A stretch of DNA of 24,620 nucleotides from Campylobacterales bacterium (GCA_014763905.1 JACXUN010000001.1:1-24620), one strand, 5' to 3'; counted from the first letter of the stretch, positions 13,742-23,228 are shown. The notes: generated by a model from the letters alone, not told the origin. Made by a program: numbers and translations.

Positions 13742-15786
13742 ATTGATATCTCTTTGATATCTGCAATTTCTTTAAACGATTTATAAATCGAAGCAACCGT
13801 ATTTTGACGGTTGATTTTGATCGCTTCCTCTTCGGCATTGACCAGTACATCGTCAAAATAGTTATCCAGTGCCGGTTTGAGAGCAAACATTGCAGCCAAT
13901 TTGGCTTCATATGTTTCGTAATGTTTAGCTAGGGTCTCGTTGTAGGCACGGTATAATTCTGCTTCTCTTGCAACGCTAAAGAGTGTCGTATCAACGCTCA
14001 GATCACCTGAGAGATCAACCTCTTTGGAGATATTGGCTACCCGTTTGAAGGTTGAGAACTGCTCTTTGAAACTTGGTTGGGCGACGATACTATTAAGAGC
14101 GGCTACTTTTTTGGTAATCTCATTGATATCACGTTCACCCGACTGAAATACCGCGGCAATAACGGACGGGTTGGCATCCAGTGATTTATTGATCCGTTCA
14201 AAGATAAAGTCGATCAGTTTTGGTGTCTCATAGGTCGCATAATGCTCATTGATCAGTGCCATCACCTCATCGATATCAAACGGCAGATCATTCGCCGTGA
14301 CCATTCGGACAACCCCGTTGACTGCTCGACGCAGAGCAAACGGGTCTTTGGAACCGGATGGGATTTTACCCACGGAAAAGAGTCCGACCAAGGTATCCAA
14401 TTTGATAGCCATAGCTACAATTGAGGCAAAGAGAGAAGACGGCAGTTCTGCCCCCTCTCCCACCGGATAGTACTGCTCTTTAATCGCATTATAAACCAAC
14501 GCATCTTTGCCGAGTGCTTTGGCATAGTAGTATCCCATCAGCCCTTGCAGTTCGGTAAACTCATAGACCATTTCAGAAGTCAAGTCGGCTTTGGCTAAGG
14601 TAATCGCTTCATCCATAAGCAGAGTTAAGTCATGTGAACTCTTACCGGTTTCGGCTTCCACTTTATCCATATAAAGTGCCAAGAGTTTTAGAGCAATCTG
14701 CTTTTCTCGCTCGATCTTATCACTCAATGTCCCGAGTCCGTCCATAAAGACGATCTTTTCGAGTCCATTGGTTACCAATCCGCGTTTGAGGTCGTTTCGA
14801 TAGAAGAAAAGTCCATCGGAGAGTCGCGGCTTCAGTACCCGTTCATTTCCGGCAACTACTTTGGCATAATCTTCTGTTACCGCATTGGAGACGACCACAA
14901 ATTTATTGCTCAATTCTCCCTTCTCAAAAACCGGAAAGTAGCGTTGATGCTCTTTCATCGATGCGATAATCGCTTCCGGCGGGAGTTCGAGGAACAGTTC
15001 ATCAAAGGTTCCCAGCAACGCTTTAGGATTTTCGGTAATCGCAACGACTTCATCCAATAGGTCTTGATCTCTCTCAATGCTAATATTATGCTCATCTTCC
15101 AAGAGATTAAATTCGGCTAAGATTTTGGCTTTGCGTGCTTGGGGATAAAGCAGTACCATTCCCTCTGCCAAGATGGTTTCATAGTCGTCAATCGTCGGAA
15201 CCTCAATCGGGTCAAAATTGACCATACGGTGAACAAAGGTTTGAGTATGGGATCGAACGCCAAAAAGCTCTACATCGACAGAGGTTTCGCCGAGTCGTAC
15301 CTGCAGCCATCGAATCGGACGGATAAACTCATCACTTCGGCTTCCCCATCGCATCATCTTTCCAAATGCCATCGAATTCATCCACTCTTGAAGCATTGCT
15401 TGTAGCAGTTGTTCGGTAGCAACCCCTTTTTCCTCTTTTTTATAATAGAGAATAGCTTTACCGTTTTTATCAATGGTCTGGAGTTCATCAAACGCTACGC
15501 CGCATTTACGTGCAAACCCTTCACCGGCAGGTGTAACCGCACCGTCACGTTTCGCCGCCATCATCGGAGGACCAAAAAACTCAACAGAACTCTCTTCTTG
15601 CTGCAGGGGCATCGCTTCATGTTTCAGTACCAATCGACGCGGGGTATAGATAAACTCAAACGTACTGCTTAATCGATACGTCTCTAGGATACTCTCCCAA
15701 GATTTTTCAATATTTTTTAAAATTTTTAACAGTGGTATAGCCGGGAGTTCCTCTACACCGATCTCAATAAGAAGGGGTTGTGTCAT
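13738..15786 (-). CDS. glyS: Glycyl-tRNA synthetase beta subunit
   Basis: 682 residues, the usual length for the beta chain of the bacterial alpha2beta2 GlyRS. It opens with the family signature LLIEIGVEELPAIPL (5-19). Other typical blocks are FGPPMMAAKRDGAVTPAGEG, MRWGSRSDEFIRPIRWL, SMKEHQRYFPVF and KIPSGSKDPFALRRAVNG. The beta subunit binds tRNA(Gly) and is needed with GlyQ for charging; glyQ is not in the window, so the subunits are unlinked here. GAGGA lies nine bases before the ATG at 15784-15786. It has its own promoter at 15817-15825 and appears monocistronic. No terminator beyond the overlap with the convergent epimerase is visible. Confidence 0.95.
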   Translation of the reverse strand: MTQPLLIEIGVEELPAIPLLKILKNIEKSWESILETYRLSSTFEFIYTPRRLVLKHEAMPLQQEESSVEFFGPPMMAAKRDGAVTPAGEGFARKCGVAFDELQTIDKNGKAILYYKKEEKGVATEQLLQAMLQEWMNSMAFGKMMRWGSRSDEFIRPIRWLQVRLGETSVDVELFGVRSHTQTFVHRMVNFDPIEVPTIDDYETILAEGMVLLYPQARKAKILAEFNLLEDEHNISIERDQDLLDEVVAITENPKALLGTFDELFLELPPEAIIASMKEHQRYFPVFEKGELSNKFVVVSNAVTEDYAKVVAGNERVLKPRLSDGLFFYRNDLKRGLVTNGLEKIVFMDGLGTLSDKIEREKQIALKLLALYMDKVEAETGKSSHDLTLLMDEAITLAKADLTSEMVYEFTELQGLMGYYYAKALGKDALVYNAIKEQYYPVGEGAELPSSLFASIVAMAIKLDTLVGLFSVGKIPSGSKDPFALRRAVNGVVRMVTANDLPFDIDEVMALINEHYATYETPKLIDFIFERINKSLDANPSVIAAVFQSGERDINEITKKVAALNSIVAQPSFKEQFSTFKRVANISKEVDLSGDLSVDTTLFSVAREAELYRAYNETLAKHYETYEAKLAAMFALKPALDNYFDDVLVNAEEEAIKINRQNTVASIYKSFKEIADIKEISI

Positions 15787-15816
15787 ACTTCTTGTCCTCA
15801 GATTATTTGTGCTGGA

Positions 15817-15825
15817 ATTTTAGCA
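15817..15825 (-). promoter_or_regulatory. Extended -10 promoter of glyS
   Basis: TGC-TAAAAT on the minus strand, 30 bases before the glyS ATG, giving a leader of roughly 24 bases that includes GAGGA. Confidence 0.5.
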
Positions 15826-15888
15826 GATTGTTGATAAATGAGGGGTTAGGGGAAAATTGTGAACTAAATTACTTTTTGATCACAAGGG

Positions 15889-16257
15889 GTGAAGGATATT
15901 AATGAGAAGCTCAAATCTTCTGCAACCACAATTGAAGAAAGCAATGATGAAGCCAAACTCCAAGCCAACTTAGGAGCTATGGAAGCTCGTGACCGTGTAG
16001 AGGAGATCAAAGGGAGTCTGGATGCCATGACCCAAAAAATCGGTGCCGATACCCAGATAGCACTCGATACGGCAAAGCTCAAAGCCCACTTAGCCAAAAT
16101 GGAAGCTGAAGATTTTTGGGAAGAGCGAGGCAAAGAGATTACCAATGAGTTCAACACCTCCAAAGAGAAAGTAGAGACATTGGCAGTCGAAGCGATCAAA
16201 GAGATCGGCAGTTTCTTCGAGAAATTGACGCAAAATATTACTGAGAAAAAATCTTAG
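15889..16257 (+). CDS. Coiled-coil protein with internal duplication, unknown function
   Basis: 122 residues, nearly all helical and highly charged, without signal peptide or membrane segment. Two copies of one unit are visible: AKLQANLGAMEARDRVEE (about 22-39) and AKLKAHLAKMEAEDFWEE (about 63-80) share A-K-L-x-A-x-L-x2-M-E-A-x-D-x2-E-E at a spacing near 41 residues. That suggests a two-helix bundle or dimer. The start is uncertain: the only usual codon after the upstream in-frame TGA (15877-15879) is GTG at 15889, with AAGGG directly against it and no normal spacing. A strong AAGG to ATG pair at 15892-15903 lies in another frame and opens only a 23-codon frame. Not a family I can name. Confidence 0.65.
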   Translation: MKDINEKLKSSATTIEESNDEAKLQANLGAMEARDRVEEIKGSLDAMTQKIGADTQIALDTAKLKAHLAKMEAEDFWEERGKEITNEFNTSKEKVETLAVEAIKEIGSFFEKLTQNITEKKS

Positions 16258-16291
16258 TCATCTCTGCACAGGAGTGTATCGTCACTCATGA

Positions 16292-16317
16292 AAACTTCCC
16301 GACTATTTGGGAAGTTT
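16292..16317. terminator. Bidirectional terminator between coiled-coil gene and mnmA
   Basis: AAACTTCCC (16292-16300) pairs with GGGAAGTTT (16309-16317) around eight bases. On the minus strand the stem is followed by TTTTC-like sequence, and it begins at the mnmA stop codon, so it should end the tlpA-to-mnmA transcript. On the plus strand the U tract is weak. Confidence 0.65.
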
Positions 16318-17335
16318 AACAAATCACCCCTGACCCAATCACCCTATCTCCTTCATAAAAAACAGCCACCTGACCATACGCCAATCCAAACACCGGTTCA
16401 TGTAGTATCACACTGCCCTTTTCACCCTCCAACGTAACACTGCAAGGAACCCCTTGGGTTCGGTATCGGACTTTGACAATCGCATCAAAATCAGTTAACG
16501 GTAGAAAAAGATTGATCTGTTTGAGGTTGAAGCGGTCGGCTTGAAGTTGATCTCGGGTTCCGACGATAATCTGATTGGTCTCAGATTTGATCGCTTTGAC
16601 ATAATGGGGATCGTGAGCTCCGTGTACGGTGAATCCTCGTCGTTTACCGACGGTATAGTGCATATACCCTTTATGGGTTCCGACCACTTCGCCTTCAGTA
16701 TTGAGCGTCTCGCCTGCTTGGTCGATATTCATGTGGCGTTCGAGTATTTCGGTGTAGTCATTTTCGACAAAACATATCTCATTGCTCTCTTTTTGTTCTC
16801 CGATATCTTGCAGCAGCGGGATATCTTTGGCAAAAGCCTTAACCTCATCTTTGACCCAATTACCAAGAGGGAAAAGCAGCTTTGGCAGCACCTCTTTTTT
16901 GACCTGTGCGACAAAATAACTCTGATCTTTGGCTCTATCTTTTCCGGCATAAAAAAACTCACCGTCACAGTTGAGATAGTGTCCCGTCGCGATCTTCTCG
17001 ATACCCAATGAGTCCGCAAACTCAACCAGCTTGCCGAATTTGATCGTACGATTGCACATCACACAAGGATTAGGTGTCAGTCCGGCTTTATAGGTATCGA
17101 CGAAATAGTTATACACTTCCTGTTTAAACGGTTCTGAGAGATCATAAAAATGGACAGGAATACCTAAATAGTCGGCAACTCTTTGCACCTTTTGGAAGTT
17201 GGCTTCATGATACGCTTCATTATCATGCAGTTTCATATAGACACCGGTCACCTCATATCCTGCTTGCTGTAACAAAATTGCCGTTACCGTCGAGTCAACG
17301 CCCCCGCTCATTCCGACTAATACTTTTTGATTCAC
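16316..17335 (-). CDS. mnmA: tRNA-specific 2-thiouridylase MnmA
   Basis: 339 residues. MnmA adenylates and then thiolates U34 of tRNA(Lys), tRNA(Glu) and tRNA(Gln). The PP-loop SGGVDST is at 10-16, the nucleophile Cys91 in NPCVMCN, and the persulfide Cys188 in NEICFVE; ATGHY (116-120) is also typical. The C-terminal part with YTVGKRRGF and VKVRYRTQG forms the tRNA-binding barrels. Start is GTG at 17333-17335 with GAGGA about ten bases upstream. It is the last gene of the tlpA-ftsY-membrane protein-folK-mnmA run, 18 bases after folK, and ends in a terminator hairpin. It shares its tRNA(Gln) target with the GlnRS encoded nearby. Assignment firm. Confidence 0.95.
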   Translation of the reverse strand: MNQKVLVGMSGGVDSTVTAILLQQAGYEVTGVYMKLHDNEAYHEANFQKVQRVADYLGIPVHFYDLSEPFKQEVYNYFVDTYKAGLTPNPCVMCNRTIKFGKLVEFADSLGIEKIATGHYLNCDGEFFYAGKDRAKDQSYFVAQVKKEVLPKLLFPLGNWVKDEVKAFAKDIPLLQDIGEQKESNEICFVENDYTEILERHMNIDQAGETLNTEGEVVGTHKGYMHYTVGKRRGFTVHGAHDPHYVKAIKSETNQIIVGTRDQLQADRFNLKQINLFLPLTDFDAIVKVRYRTQGVPCSVTLEGEKGSVILHEPVFGLAYGQVAVFYEGDRVIGSGVIC

Positions 17336-17353
17336 GATAGATTATCCTCGTTA

Positions 17354-17842
17354 TTAATTTTTTGATTTCATGTAGGACAACGGTATCAACACGGAAGAAC
17401 GTGTATGCCAAGCAGGATGAGGAATGGTTAACTGTTCGCTATTGACCACCTCACTACCATAAAAAATAATATCAATATCCAGCGTCCGCGGACCATCTTG
17501 AAACAATCGTTTGCGTCCAAATCTCTTTTCGATAGCCAAAATATAGCGTAAAAGTGCTTTAGGACGTAAACAGGTTTTCACAACCACAATGGCATTATAA
17601 AAATCATCCTGTTCCAGATAACCAAAGGGAGGATTCCTAAGGATCGGAGAAGTCTCCACCACATCGATCCAAGGAGAACGCCGCAGATACCAAAAGAGAT
17701 GCTGAAACCGTCTGGGTACATCTCCGATATTACCGCCGATTCCCAGTGTCGCTCGATAATGTTTTGTAGATCGCTGCTTTGTTTGATAGGGATAGTAGGG
17801 TGCTAATAGTAAACGGTTGTCTGCGTTGAGGATTTTGATCAT
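17354..17842 (-). CDS. folK: 2-amino-4-hydroxy-6-hydroxymethyldihydropteridine diphosphokinase
   Basis: 162 residues. HPPK transfers pyrophosphate from ATP to the pterin alcohol in folate synthesis. Signatures are GIGGNIGD (34-41), DFYNAIV (80-86), KRFGR (106-110) and GPRTLDIDIIFYG (117-129) with the two metal-binding aspartates at 122 and 124. About 30 residues precede the first strand (YRATLGIGG), longer than in E. coli; the ATG at 17840-17842 is the first in frame after the upstream gene, so the extension may be real. It lies 18 bases after the unknown membrane protein gene and 18 before mnmA. folP and folB are not nearby. Confidence 0.93.
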   Translation of the reverse strand: MIKILNADNRLLLAPYYPYQTKQRSTKHYRATLGIGGNIGDVPRRFQHLFWYLRRSPWIDVVETSPILRNPPFGYLEQDDFYNAIVVVKTCLRPKALLRYILAIEKRFGRKRLFQDGPRTLDIDIIFYGSEVVNSEQLTIPHPAWHTRSSVLIPLSYMKSKN

Positions 17843-17860
17843 CTATAGCCTTGTTTGAAG

Positions 17861-18949
17861 TTAATTAAAAATTTTCCAATATATACGAACAAACTTCCGA
17901 CTAAAATAGAGTAATCCTAACAACACAATCCCATAAAGCAATGTGGTTGGAATGGTTTTGAGCAGATAGGTTAAGAGTGCGTCGAGGTTGCCTTTGTAGA
18001 TGGTTTTACTAAGATTGGCTGCGATTTTGGTGCGTTTCATAAATTTGGAGACTCCCAATCTTTTGAGACCTTGTAATCCTCTCTCACCGTAAGTGGCAGC
18101 GTAAAGGAACTCTCTATTGGTGACATTTGGCATCGCTTTGGCGTAGTAGCGGGCTTGATTTTTAGTAGTTTTGAGCAGGATAGAGCTCTCTTTGCCGAAA
18201 CGAAAGCTGAATTTGACTATCCCTTTGAGATCATCGAGATTTTTGGTCTGCTTGAGCAGATCGAGTGTCTGTTTCATGCCGACTTTTTCGTAGAGATCGG
18301 TAATGGGCTTTAAAACCTCTTGTACTTTTGATAGCGACTTGGTCTCTTTGGCAACTTTGGCTTCTCGAATCAACTGTTTATTGAGCCAGTTAGGGAGTTT
18401 GCCGACCCGTTTACCGTATTTGAGAAGGGAGAGGGTACCTTTGACGGGAGTCGTCGCTCCAAAACTGTAAAGTGTTGAAGCCGTCGCCACCAATCCCAAT
18501 GTCGATAACGCCACAATGACGGTGTCAACCTCTTCATCTTTGGCAAAGAGGGTTCCTTGAATGGCTAGGTCACGAATATCACCGACTACTAAAAAATCCG
18601 AAGCAATAGCTGAAATCTGCCCCTCGGTTTCGTCACTGGTTCCTTTGAGTATCCCTTCAAGGATTTTATCACTTTTATAGTCGTAGCTGGAGCGTACTTC
18701 ATCGATATGGTGAGAGAGTGCTTGGGCTTTGGGATCAGATTGAACATACTCATACGCCATAAAATAGTTCAAATACTCATAAGCATCAGCATATTGTTTT
18801 TGATCGATAAGTTCTTGGGTATGCGGTACCGGATCGATACGCACCAAAGTGCGGATATCAAAGATCTGCCGCTCGTTGAGTAAAAAAAGCGAGAGGCTGA
18901 CCAGTGCCAAGATAATAATCGGGGTGAGTAAGTTAAATAAATATCTCAT
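17861..18949 (-). CDS. Conserved-looking membrane protein of unknown function in the ftsY operon
   Basis: 362 residues. Membrane segments are at about 7-25 and 334-352, with a third, moderately hydrophobic stretch at 142-163 ([20 protein letters not shown]). The N-terminal part after the first segment is TPR-like in feel ([20 protein letters not shown]). A block [16 protein letters not shown] (117-132) is glycine/aspartate patterned in the way conserved motifs are, and I have an uncertain memory of similar blocks in gammaproteobacterial hypotheticals. The middle (170-330) is basic and helical. Its ATG overlaps the 3' end of ftsY by 17 bases, so the two are translationally coupled. Possible links to membrane protein insertion are suggested only by position. 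Confidence 0.75.
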   Translation of the reverse strand: MRYLFNLLTPIIILALVSLSLFLLNERQIFDIRTLVRIDPVPHTQELIDQKQYADAYEYLNYFMAYEYVQSDPKAQALSHHIDEVRSSYDYKSDKILEGILKGTSDETEGQISAIASDFLVVGDIRDLAIQGTLFAKDEEVDTVIVALSTLGLVATASTLYSFGATTPVKGTLSLLKYGKRVGKLPNWLNKQLIREAKVAKETKSLSKVQEVLKPITDLYEKVGMKQTLDLLKQTKNLDDLKGIVKFSFRFGKESSILLKTTKNQARYYAKAMPNVTNREFLYAATYGERGLQGLKRLGVSKFMKRTKIAANLSKTIYKGNLDALLTYLLKTIPTTLLYGIVLLGLLYFSRKFVRIYWKIFN

Positions 18950-19805
18950 CTAGTATGGTATTGATATAGTCGTTGGCTTTGAACTGAATAAGGTCATCGG
19001 GCTGCTCACCGGTTCCTATAAAATAGATAGGCATTTTGAGATGATGTGCTATCGATAAAATCGAACCCCCTTTAGCGGTTCCGTCCAGCTTGGTAATGAT
19101 GATACCATCTATACCGATCATCTCATTAAACACTCTGGCTTGATTGATACTGGAACTGCCCTGTGTACCGTCTAGGATCAACATTTTACGATGTGGAGCT
19201 CCCTCCATCGCTTTGTTGGCGATACGTACCATCTTTTTGAGTTCTTCACCCAGATTGGTTTGCGTATGGAGCCGCCCCGCTGTATCGATCAGTACATGGT
19301 CGATCTGTTTCGATTTAGCGGAGTTGATGGTATCATAAACGACGGCGGAAGGATCATGCCCCTGTTTGGTCGCCACGATTGGAATATTGAGCCGCTCTGC
19401 CCACCTGCTGAGCTGTTCGATGGCTGCGGCACGAAAGGTATCGCCGGCTCCAAGCATAACGCTTTTCCCCGTTTTCTGATAGTATCGTGCCAATTTGGAA
19501 ATGGTAGTAGTTTTGCCGGCTCCATTAACACCAATAATCATATCGACAAACGGTTTGGCATCGATATATTGCTCTTTCCAATCGGCTTTATATTGGAAGA
19601 CGGTAATGAGTGCATTGTAGGCTCTAGCCCGCTCAAACTCTTTGGGAAGATCTTCGAGTAGATACTCAATCAGTTCATAATTGACATCTGCCTCTAAAAG
19701 GATATCTTCAAACTCCTCTTTGGTGATCTTTTTCTTTTTAACCGGAGCGACCTCATGGATCGCTTCATTGGTTTTACTAAAGACTTTTTTTAGTATATTG
19801 AACAT
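18933..19805 (-). CDS. ftsY: Signal recognition particle receptor FtsY
   Basis: 290 residues, a short FtsY without the long acidic A domain of E. coli. A four-helix N domain (about 25-80) precedes the G domain: P-loop GVNGAGKTT (92-100), GDTFRAAA (121-128), DTAGR (174-178), [10 protein letters not shown] (238-247) and the closing GTGEQPDDL. In place of the usual DATTGQ it has LDGTQGSSS (211-219). It docks ribosome-SRP complexes at the inner membrane. The basic N-terminus (PVKKKK at 21-26) may aid membrane contact. It starts one base after the tlpA-like stop, and its ribosome site lies inside that gene. The order tlpA-ftsY opposite fthC-rny fits what I recall of Campylobacter. Confidence 0.95.
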   Translation of the reverse strand: MFNILKKVFSKTNEAIHEVAPVKKKKITKEEFEDILLEADVNYELIEYLLEDLPKEFERARAYNALITVFQYKADWKEQYIDAKPFVDMIIGVNGAGKTTTISKLARYYQKTGKSVMLGAGDTFRAAAIEQLSRWAERLNIPIVATKQGHDPSAVVYDTINSAKSKQIDHVLIDTAGRLHTQTNLGEELKKMVRIANKAMEGAPHRKMLILDGTQGSSSINQARVFNEMIGIDGIIITKLDGTAKGGSILSIAHHLKMPIYFIGTGEQPDDLIQFKANDYINTILDEIFI

Positions 19806-19806
19806 C

Positions 19807-20406
19807 TTATAAACCTTCTATTTTTGTCAATGCTTGTTTGATATCACTCTCGATCATCTCTTCAGGTATAACCCCTTCGTAATGGGTATAGTATTTTCCA
19901 TTTACGAACATGACCATCAACGGGAGTTCAAACTCTTTGGGTAGTCGAAGTTTAGGAGAGAGAAAGTCGGAAAATTTTTGATTCAGGGACTGTTCACTGG
20001 CAATAAAATAGTTGATTTTATGGGAAGTAGCACAGGTATGGAGCCGTTCAAGAGTAACATCATCATGCAACAGTACCCCCAGTATAAAGAGTTGATTTTG
20101 ATATTGACTTTGGAGATTATTGAGATGGGGTATCATACCGCGGCAAGGTGGACACCAAGTCGCAAAAAAGTTTACCAGAACAATAGGCTGTTTGATTTTA
20201 GAAAAGGTATAAAAATTATCTTTAACGGTAATGGTTAATGCTTGATTTTCACTGTTGGAAAGTTGAAAACTATATTCTTTGGGAGGCTTGGGCTTTTCTA
20301 CCTGTTTTGTCGGCGGTGCGGTGGTGACACTCTTTTCTTCTTCCTGTCCACAGGCGGCAAAGAGTAAAGATATTATCAATATAACTAGATACAATTTTAT
20401 TTTCAT
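19807..20406 (-). CDS. TlpA-like thioredoxin-fold lipoprotein (thiol-disulfide reductase)
   Basis: 199 residues. A lipoprotein signal ends in LLFAAC with Cys19 as the lipidation site, then a proline/lysine-rich spacer (about 22-43), then a thioredoxin fold with the active site [11 protein letters not shown] at 83-93. TlpA/ResA-type proteins reduce periplasmic disulfides, for example in cytochrome c maturation; the specific partner is not shown here. The ATG at 20404-20406 follows a near-perfect extended -10 by about 30 bases; the ribosome site is weak. It heads the minus-strand operon that continues into ftsY after one base. It is richer in A/T than ftsY and mnmA. Confidence 0.88.
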   Translation of the reverse strand: MKIKLYLVILIISLLFAACGQEEEKSVTTAPPTKQVEKPKPPKEYSFQLSNSENQALTITVKDNFYTFSKIKQPIVLVNFFATWCPPCRGMIPHLNNLQSQYQNQLFILGVLLHDDVTLERLHTCATSHKINYFIASEQSLNQKFSDFLSPKLRLPKEFELPLMVMFVNGKYYTHYEGVIPEEMIESDIKQALTKIEGL

Positions 20407-20435
20407 ACAAAGTACAACTTTAAGTCTTTTGGGTG

Positions 20436-20444
20436 ATTATAGCA
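20436..20444 (-). promoter_or_regulatory. Extended -10 promoter of the tlpA-ftsY-folK-mnmA operon
   Basis: TGC-TATAAT after a run of T on the minus strand is an ideal match to the Campylobacterota extended -10. It probably drives all five genes down to the terminator at 16292-16317. Confidence 0.65.
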
Positions 20445-20486
20445 AAAAAATATAAAAACCTGCGTTCAACGGAGTAGTAGAAAATC

Positions 20487-21059
20487 ATGGACAAACAAAA
20501 ATTTCGCTCTCAATGTATCCACCAGTTAAAAGCGATGAATCCGGCACAAAAATATTATGCGGATAAAGTCGTATCAAACGCTCTTTATAGATTGATTAAA
20601 CAGTCTCAGGCAAAAGTTGTTATGCTTTATATACCTTTGAAAATAGAAATTAATATTATCAATTTACTTTACCGCTTGCGAAAAGAGGGGCTAACACTTT
20701 TAGTACCATTTATGGAAGGTAAAAGCTTTAGATTGGTAAAATATAGATTACCCTTAAGTGTCAAAAACTTTGGGATAAAAGAGCCTAATATATCTAATAC
20801 TTATTATAAACAAATTGATTTAGCAATTGTCCCAATTATCGGGACGGATAGAACTTTTAGACGAGTCGGATTCGGTAAAGGTTACTACGATAGATTCTTT
20901 GAAAATCACAAAACGAAGATTGAAACGGTAGTATTTGTAGGAAGAAAAAGCTGCATCACTTCAACTGTCATAACGGATCATTATGACGTGGAAGGAGATT
21001 TCTATATTACACCTAAAAGAATCTATCAAAAAAAGAAATTAAGCAACAAAAGAATTTAG
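20487..21059 (+). CDS. 5-formyltetrahydrofolate cyclo-ligase
   Basis: 190 residues. The enzyme turns 5-formyl-THF into 5,10-methenyl-THF with ATP, recovering a dead-end folate. The family signature GFGKGYYDRF is at 128-137, preceded by LAIVPIIGTDRTFRRV, which replaces the common VPGVAFD-x-G block. YIPLKIEINI (48-57) corresponds to the substrate-side strand. A GGAG lies 12 bases before the ATG, a long spacing. It opens a plus-strand run with rny, cyclophilin and cmoB, divergent from the tlpA operon. Codons are noticeably A/T-richer than in rny just downstream. The C-terminal tail is lysine-rich (YQKKKLSNKRI). Family call is firm; often named fthC or ygfA. Confidence 0.88.
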   Translation: MDKQKFRSQCIHQLKAMNPAQKYYADKVVSNALYRLIKQSQAKVVMLYIPLKIEINIINLLYRLRKEGLTLLVPFMEGKSFRLVKYRLPLSVKNFGIKEPNISNTYYKQIDLAIVPIIGTDRTFRRVGFGKGYYDRFFENHKTKIETVVFVGRKSCITSTVITDHYDVEGDFYITPKRIYQKKKLSNKRI

Positions 21060-21083
21060 GCTCCTTATGAAAGGAGAAATAAA

Positions 21084-22607
21084 ATGGTAGGAGAGATATC
21101 CATCTCAACAGTAACGGCTGTTTTGGGTGCGTTAGCCAGTTACTTTTTTGTTAAAAACGATAACAAAAAGCAGTTCAAACATCATGAAACCGAAGCCAAA
21201 GCCAAAGCCAAGGCGATCGAACATGAAGCAGAGAACTTTTTACATGAAGCCCAGATTCGTATCAAAGAACAAGAGGTCGCTTTAGAAAAAGCATATCAGA
21301 AGCAGGTTTTGGAGTTGGAAAAACAGAAAACCGAACTGATCCTTGAACTCAAAGCGGTCAATGAAAAAGACAAAGAGTTAGAGAGAAGAAAACGAGAGAT
21401 TGAGAGACGAGATCAATATCTCGATAAACTCCAAGCTAAAAAAGAGCAAGAGATCAAAGAGGCGGTGGAGGTACTGCAAAAGAGTGCATCCATGAGCAGA
21501 GAAGAGGCAAAATCGCACCTGATTCAAATGGTCGAAGAGCAGTCTCAGCTTGAGTTGGCTCAATTGGTACGAAAGTATGAAACAGAAGCCAAACATGAAG
21601 CGAAGCGAAAAGCCGACTATATTATCTCTCAGGCAGTTACCCGTTACTCCGGCGAGTTTGCCGGTGAGCGGTTGATTAACATTATCAACTTGCCTAGTGA
21701 CGAACACAAAGGGCGGATTATCGGTAAAGAGGGACGCAATATCAAGAGCTTGGAGCAGTTGCTGGGTGTCGATATTATAATCGACGAGACACCGGGTGTG
21801 ATTATTATCAGTAACTTCAACCTCTATCGAAGAGCCATTGCAACACGAACCATTGAGCTGTTGGTCGAGGATGGTCGTATCCATCCGGGACGGATTGAAG
21901 AGGTTCATGAGAAGGTCAAATCAGAATTTGAACAGCGAACCCTTGAAGAGGGTGAAAATATTGTCGTAGAGTTGGGATTACTGCCGATGCATGAAGAGTT
22001 GATGCGACTGCTGGGGCGATTGAAGTATCGAGCCAGTTATGGACAGAATGCTTTGGCACATACCCTCGAAGTCGCTAAATTGGCAGCGATTATGGCGGCT
22101 GAAATGGATGGTGACGAGAAACTTGCCATGCGTGCCGGGCTACTGCATGATATCGGTAAAGCGTTGACACAGGAGCATGGTGGCAGCCACGTCGATCTCG
22201 GTGTAGAGGTGTGCCACCGGCACAATGAACACCCAACCGTAATCAATGCGATCTATGCCCATCACGGACATGAAGAGCCGAACGGTGTCGAGAGTGCCGC
22301 CGTATGTGCTGCCGATACATTGAGTGCATCGAGACCGGGTGCGAGACGAGAAGTCCTAGAGAGTTTCACCAAACGGGTCAAAGACTTAGAAACGATTGCT
22401 CTCAAAGAGAAAGGAGTCGTCGATGCCTATGCCATTAATGCTGGACGAGAGATACGAGTAATCGTCAATGCTCGGGTGGTCAATGATAATGAGATCGCAA
22501 TACTGGCGAAAAAAATTGCCAAAGAGATCGAGAATAAGGTACAATACCCCGGCGAAATTAAAGTCAATGTCATTCGTGAAAAGCGAGAGATCACTTTCGC
22601 ACGATAA
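21084..22607 (+). CDS. rny: Ribonuclease Y
   Basis: 507 residues. RNase Y is a membrane-bound endoribonuclease that starts mRNA decay. The parts run in the usual order: N-terminal anchor (about 7-23), long coiled coil rich in Glu/Lys/Gln (about 30-180), KH domain with GKEGRN at 214-219, then the HD domain with AHTLEVAKLA (325-334), LLHDIGKA (353-360; His355/Asp356) and YAHHGHEEP (391-399). Length fits the family (about 510-520). AAAGGAG lies seven bases before the ATG, 24 bases after the fthC-type gene. Campylobacterota generally use RNase Y with RNase J rather than RNase E, which suits the host call. Confidence 0.96.
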   Translation: MVGEISISTVTAVLGALASYFFVKNDNKKQFKHHETEAKAKAKAIEHEAENFLHEAQIRIKEQEVALEKAYQKQVLELEKQKTELILELKAVNEKDKELERRKREIERRDQYLDKLQAKKEQEIKEAVEVLQKSASMSREEAKSHLIQMVEEQSQLELAQLVRKYETEAKHEAKRKADYIISQAVTRYSGEFAGERLINIINLPSDEHKGRIIGKEGRNIKSLEQLLGVDIIIDETPGVIIISNFNLYRRAIATRTIELLVEDGRIHPGRIEEVHEKVKSEFEQRTLEEGENIVVELGLLPMHEELMRLLGRLKYRASYGQNALAHTLEVAKLAAIMAAEMDGDEKLAMRAGLLHDIGKALTQEHGGSHVDLGVEVCHRHNEHPTVINAIYAHHGHEEPNGVESAAVCAADTLSASRPGARREVLESFTKRVKDLETIALKEKGVVDAYAINAGREIRVIVNARVVNDNEIAILAKKIAKEIENKVQYPGEIKVNVIREKREITFAR

Positions 22608-22628
22608 ATAAAAACATAAGGAAATTAG

Positions 22629-23228
22629 ATGAAAAAAAGTATTGTTTTTTTGATAGTGGTGATCTTTTCACTTGGATATGCTCAAGAGCAAAATCAAACC
22701 GTCGGTACGACTGAGAGCAATGTAACAGCTGAAGCTAACGCTACCCAAAAAGCAGAGCAGACTATTGTCGTGTTGGAGACCAATCAAGGAACTATTGAAG
22801 TGAAGATGTTTCCAAAAGTGGCACCGCTTGCAGTAGAAAACTTTACGACTCATGTACAAAACGGTTACTACAACGGTTTGATTTTCCATAGAGTGATTAA
22901 AAACTTTATGATTCAAGGGGGTGATCCAACCGGAACCGGAACCGGCGGTGAATCAATTTGGAACAAAGAGTTTGTCAATGAGTATGCTCCTAACGTCATT
23001 TTTGATCGACCGTTTCTTCTGGCTATGGCAAACCATGGTCCCAATACCAATGGAAGTCAGTTCTTTATTACCACACAGGTAACACCTTGGTTGAATGGCG
23101 GTTATACCATTTTCGGTGAGGTGGTCAGCGGGCAAGATACCGTGACCAAAATCGAAAATACACAAACCGGAATGGCAGACAGACCGGTTAGTGAACAGAA
23201 AATTCTCAAAGCCTATATCAAAAAATAG
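22629..23228 (+). CDS. Exported cyclophilin-type peptidyl-prolyl isomerase
   Basis: 199 residues. A Sec signal peptide (MKKSIVFLIVVIFSLGYA, cleavage likely after residue 18) is followed by a Thr/Asn/Glu-rich spacer and a compact bacterial cyclophilin from about 45. Catalytic-site residues are visible in FHRVIKNFMIQGGDPTGTG (86-104, with Arg88), MANHGPNTNGSQFFI (133-147) and the cyclosporin-type tryptophan in TPWLNGGYTIFG (152-163). It should catalyse proline isomerisation in the periplasm. AAGGA lies seven bases before the ATG, 21 bases after rny. The pairing with rny is probably only operon sharing. Confidence 0.93.
   Translation: MKKSIVFLIVVIFSLGYAQEQNQTVGTTESNVTAEANATQKAEQTIVVLETNQGTIEVKMFPKVAPLAVENFTTHVQNGYYNGLIFHRVIKNFMIQGGDPTGTGTGGESIWNKEFVNEYAPNVIFDRPFLLAMANHGPNTNGSQFFITTQVTPWLNGGYTIFGEVVSGQDTVTKIENTQTGMADRPVSEQKILKAYIKK

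Noticed and set aside
15857..15885. TTGTGA-N17-TCACAA as a CRP/FNR-type operator
   Set aside because: The half-site spacing is far too wide for that family; noted only as a possible weak stem.
21378..21908. 176-codon open frame antisense to rny
   Set aside because: Mirrors the biased coiled-coil codons of rny; no recognisable domain or start signals.
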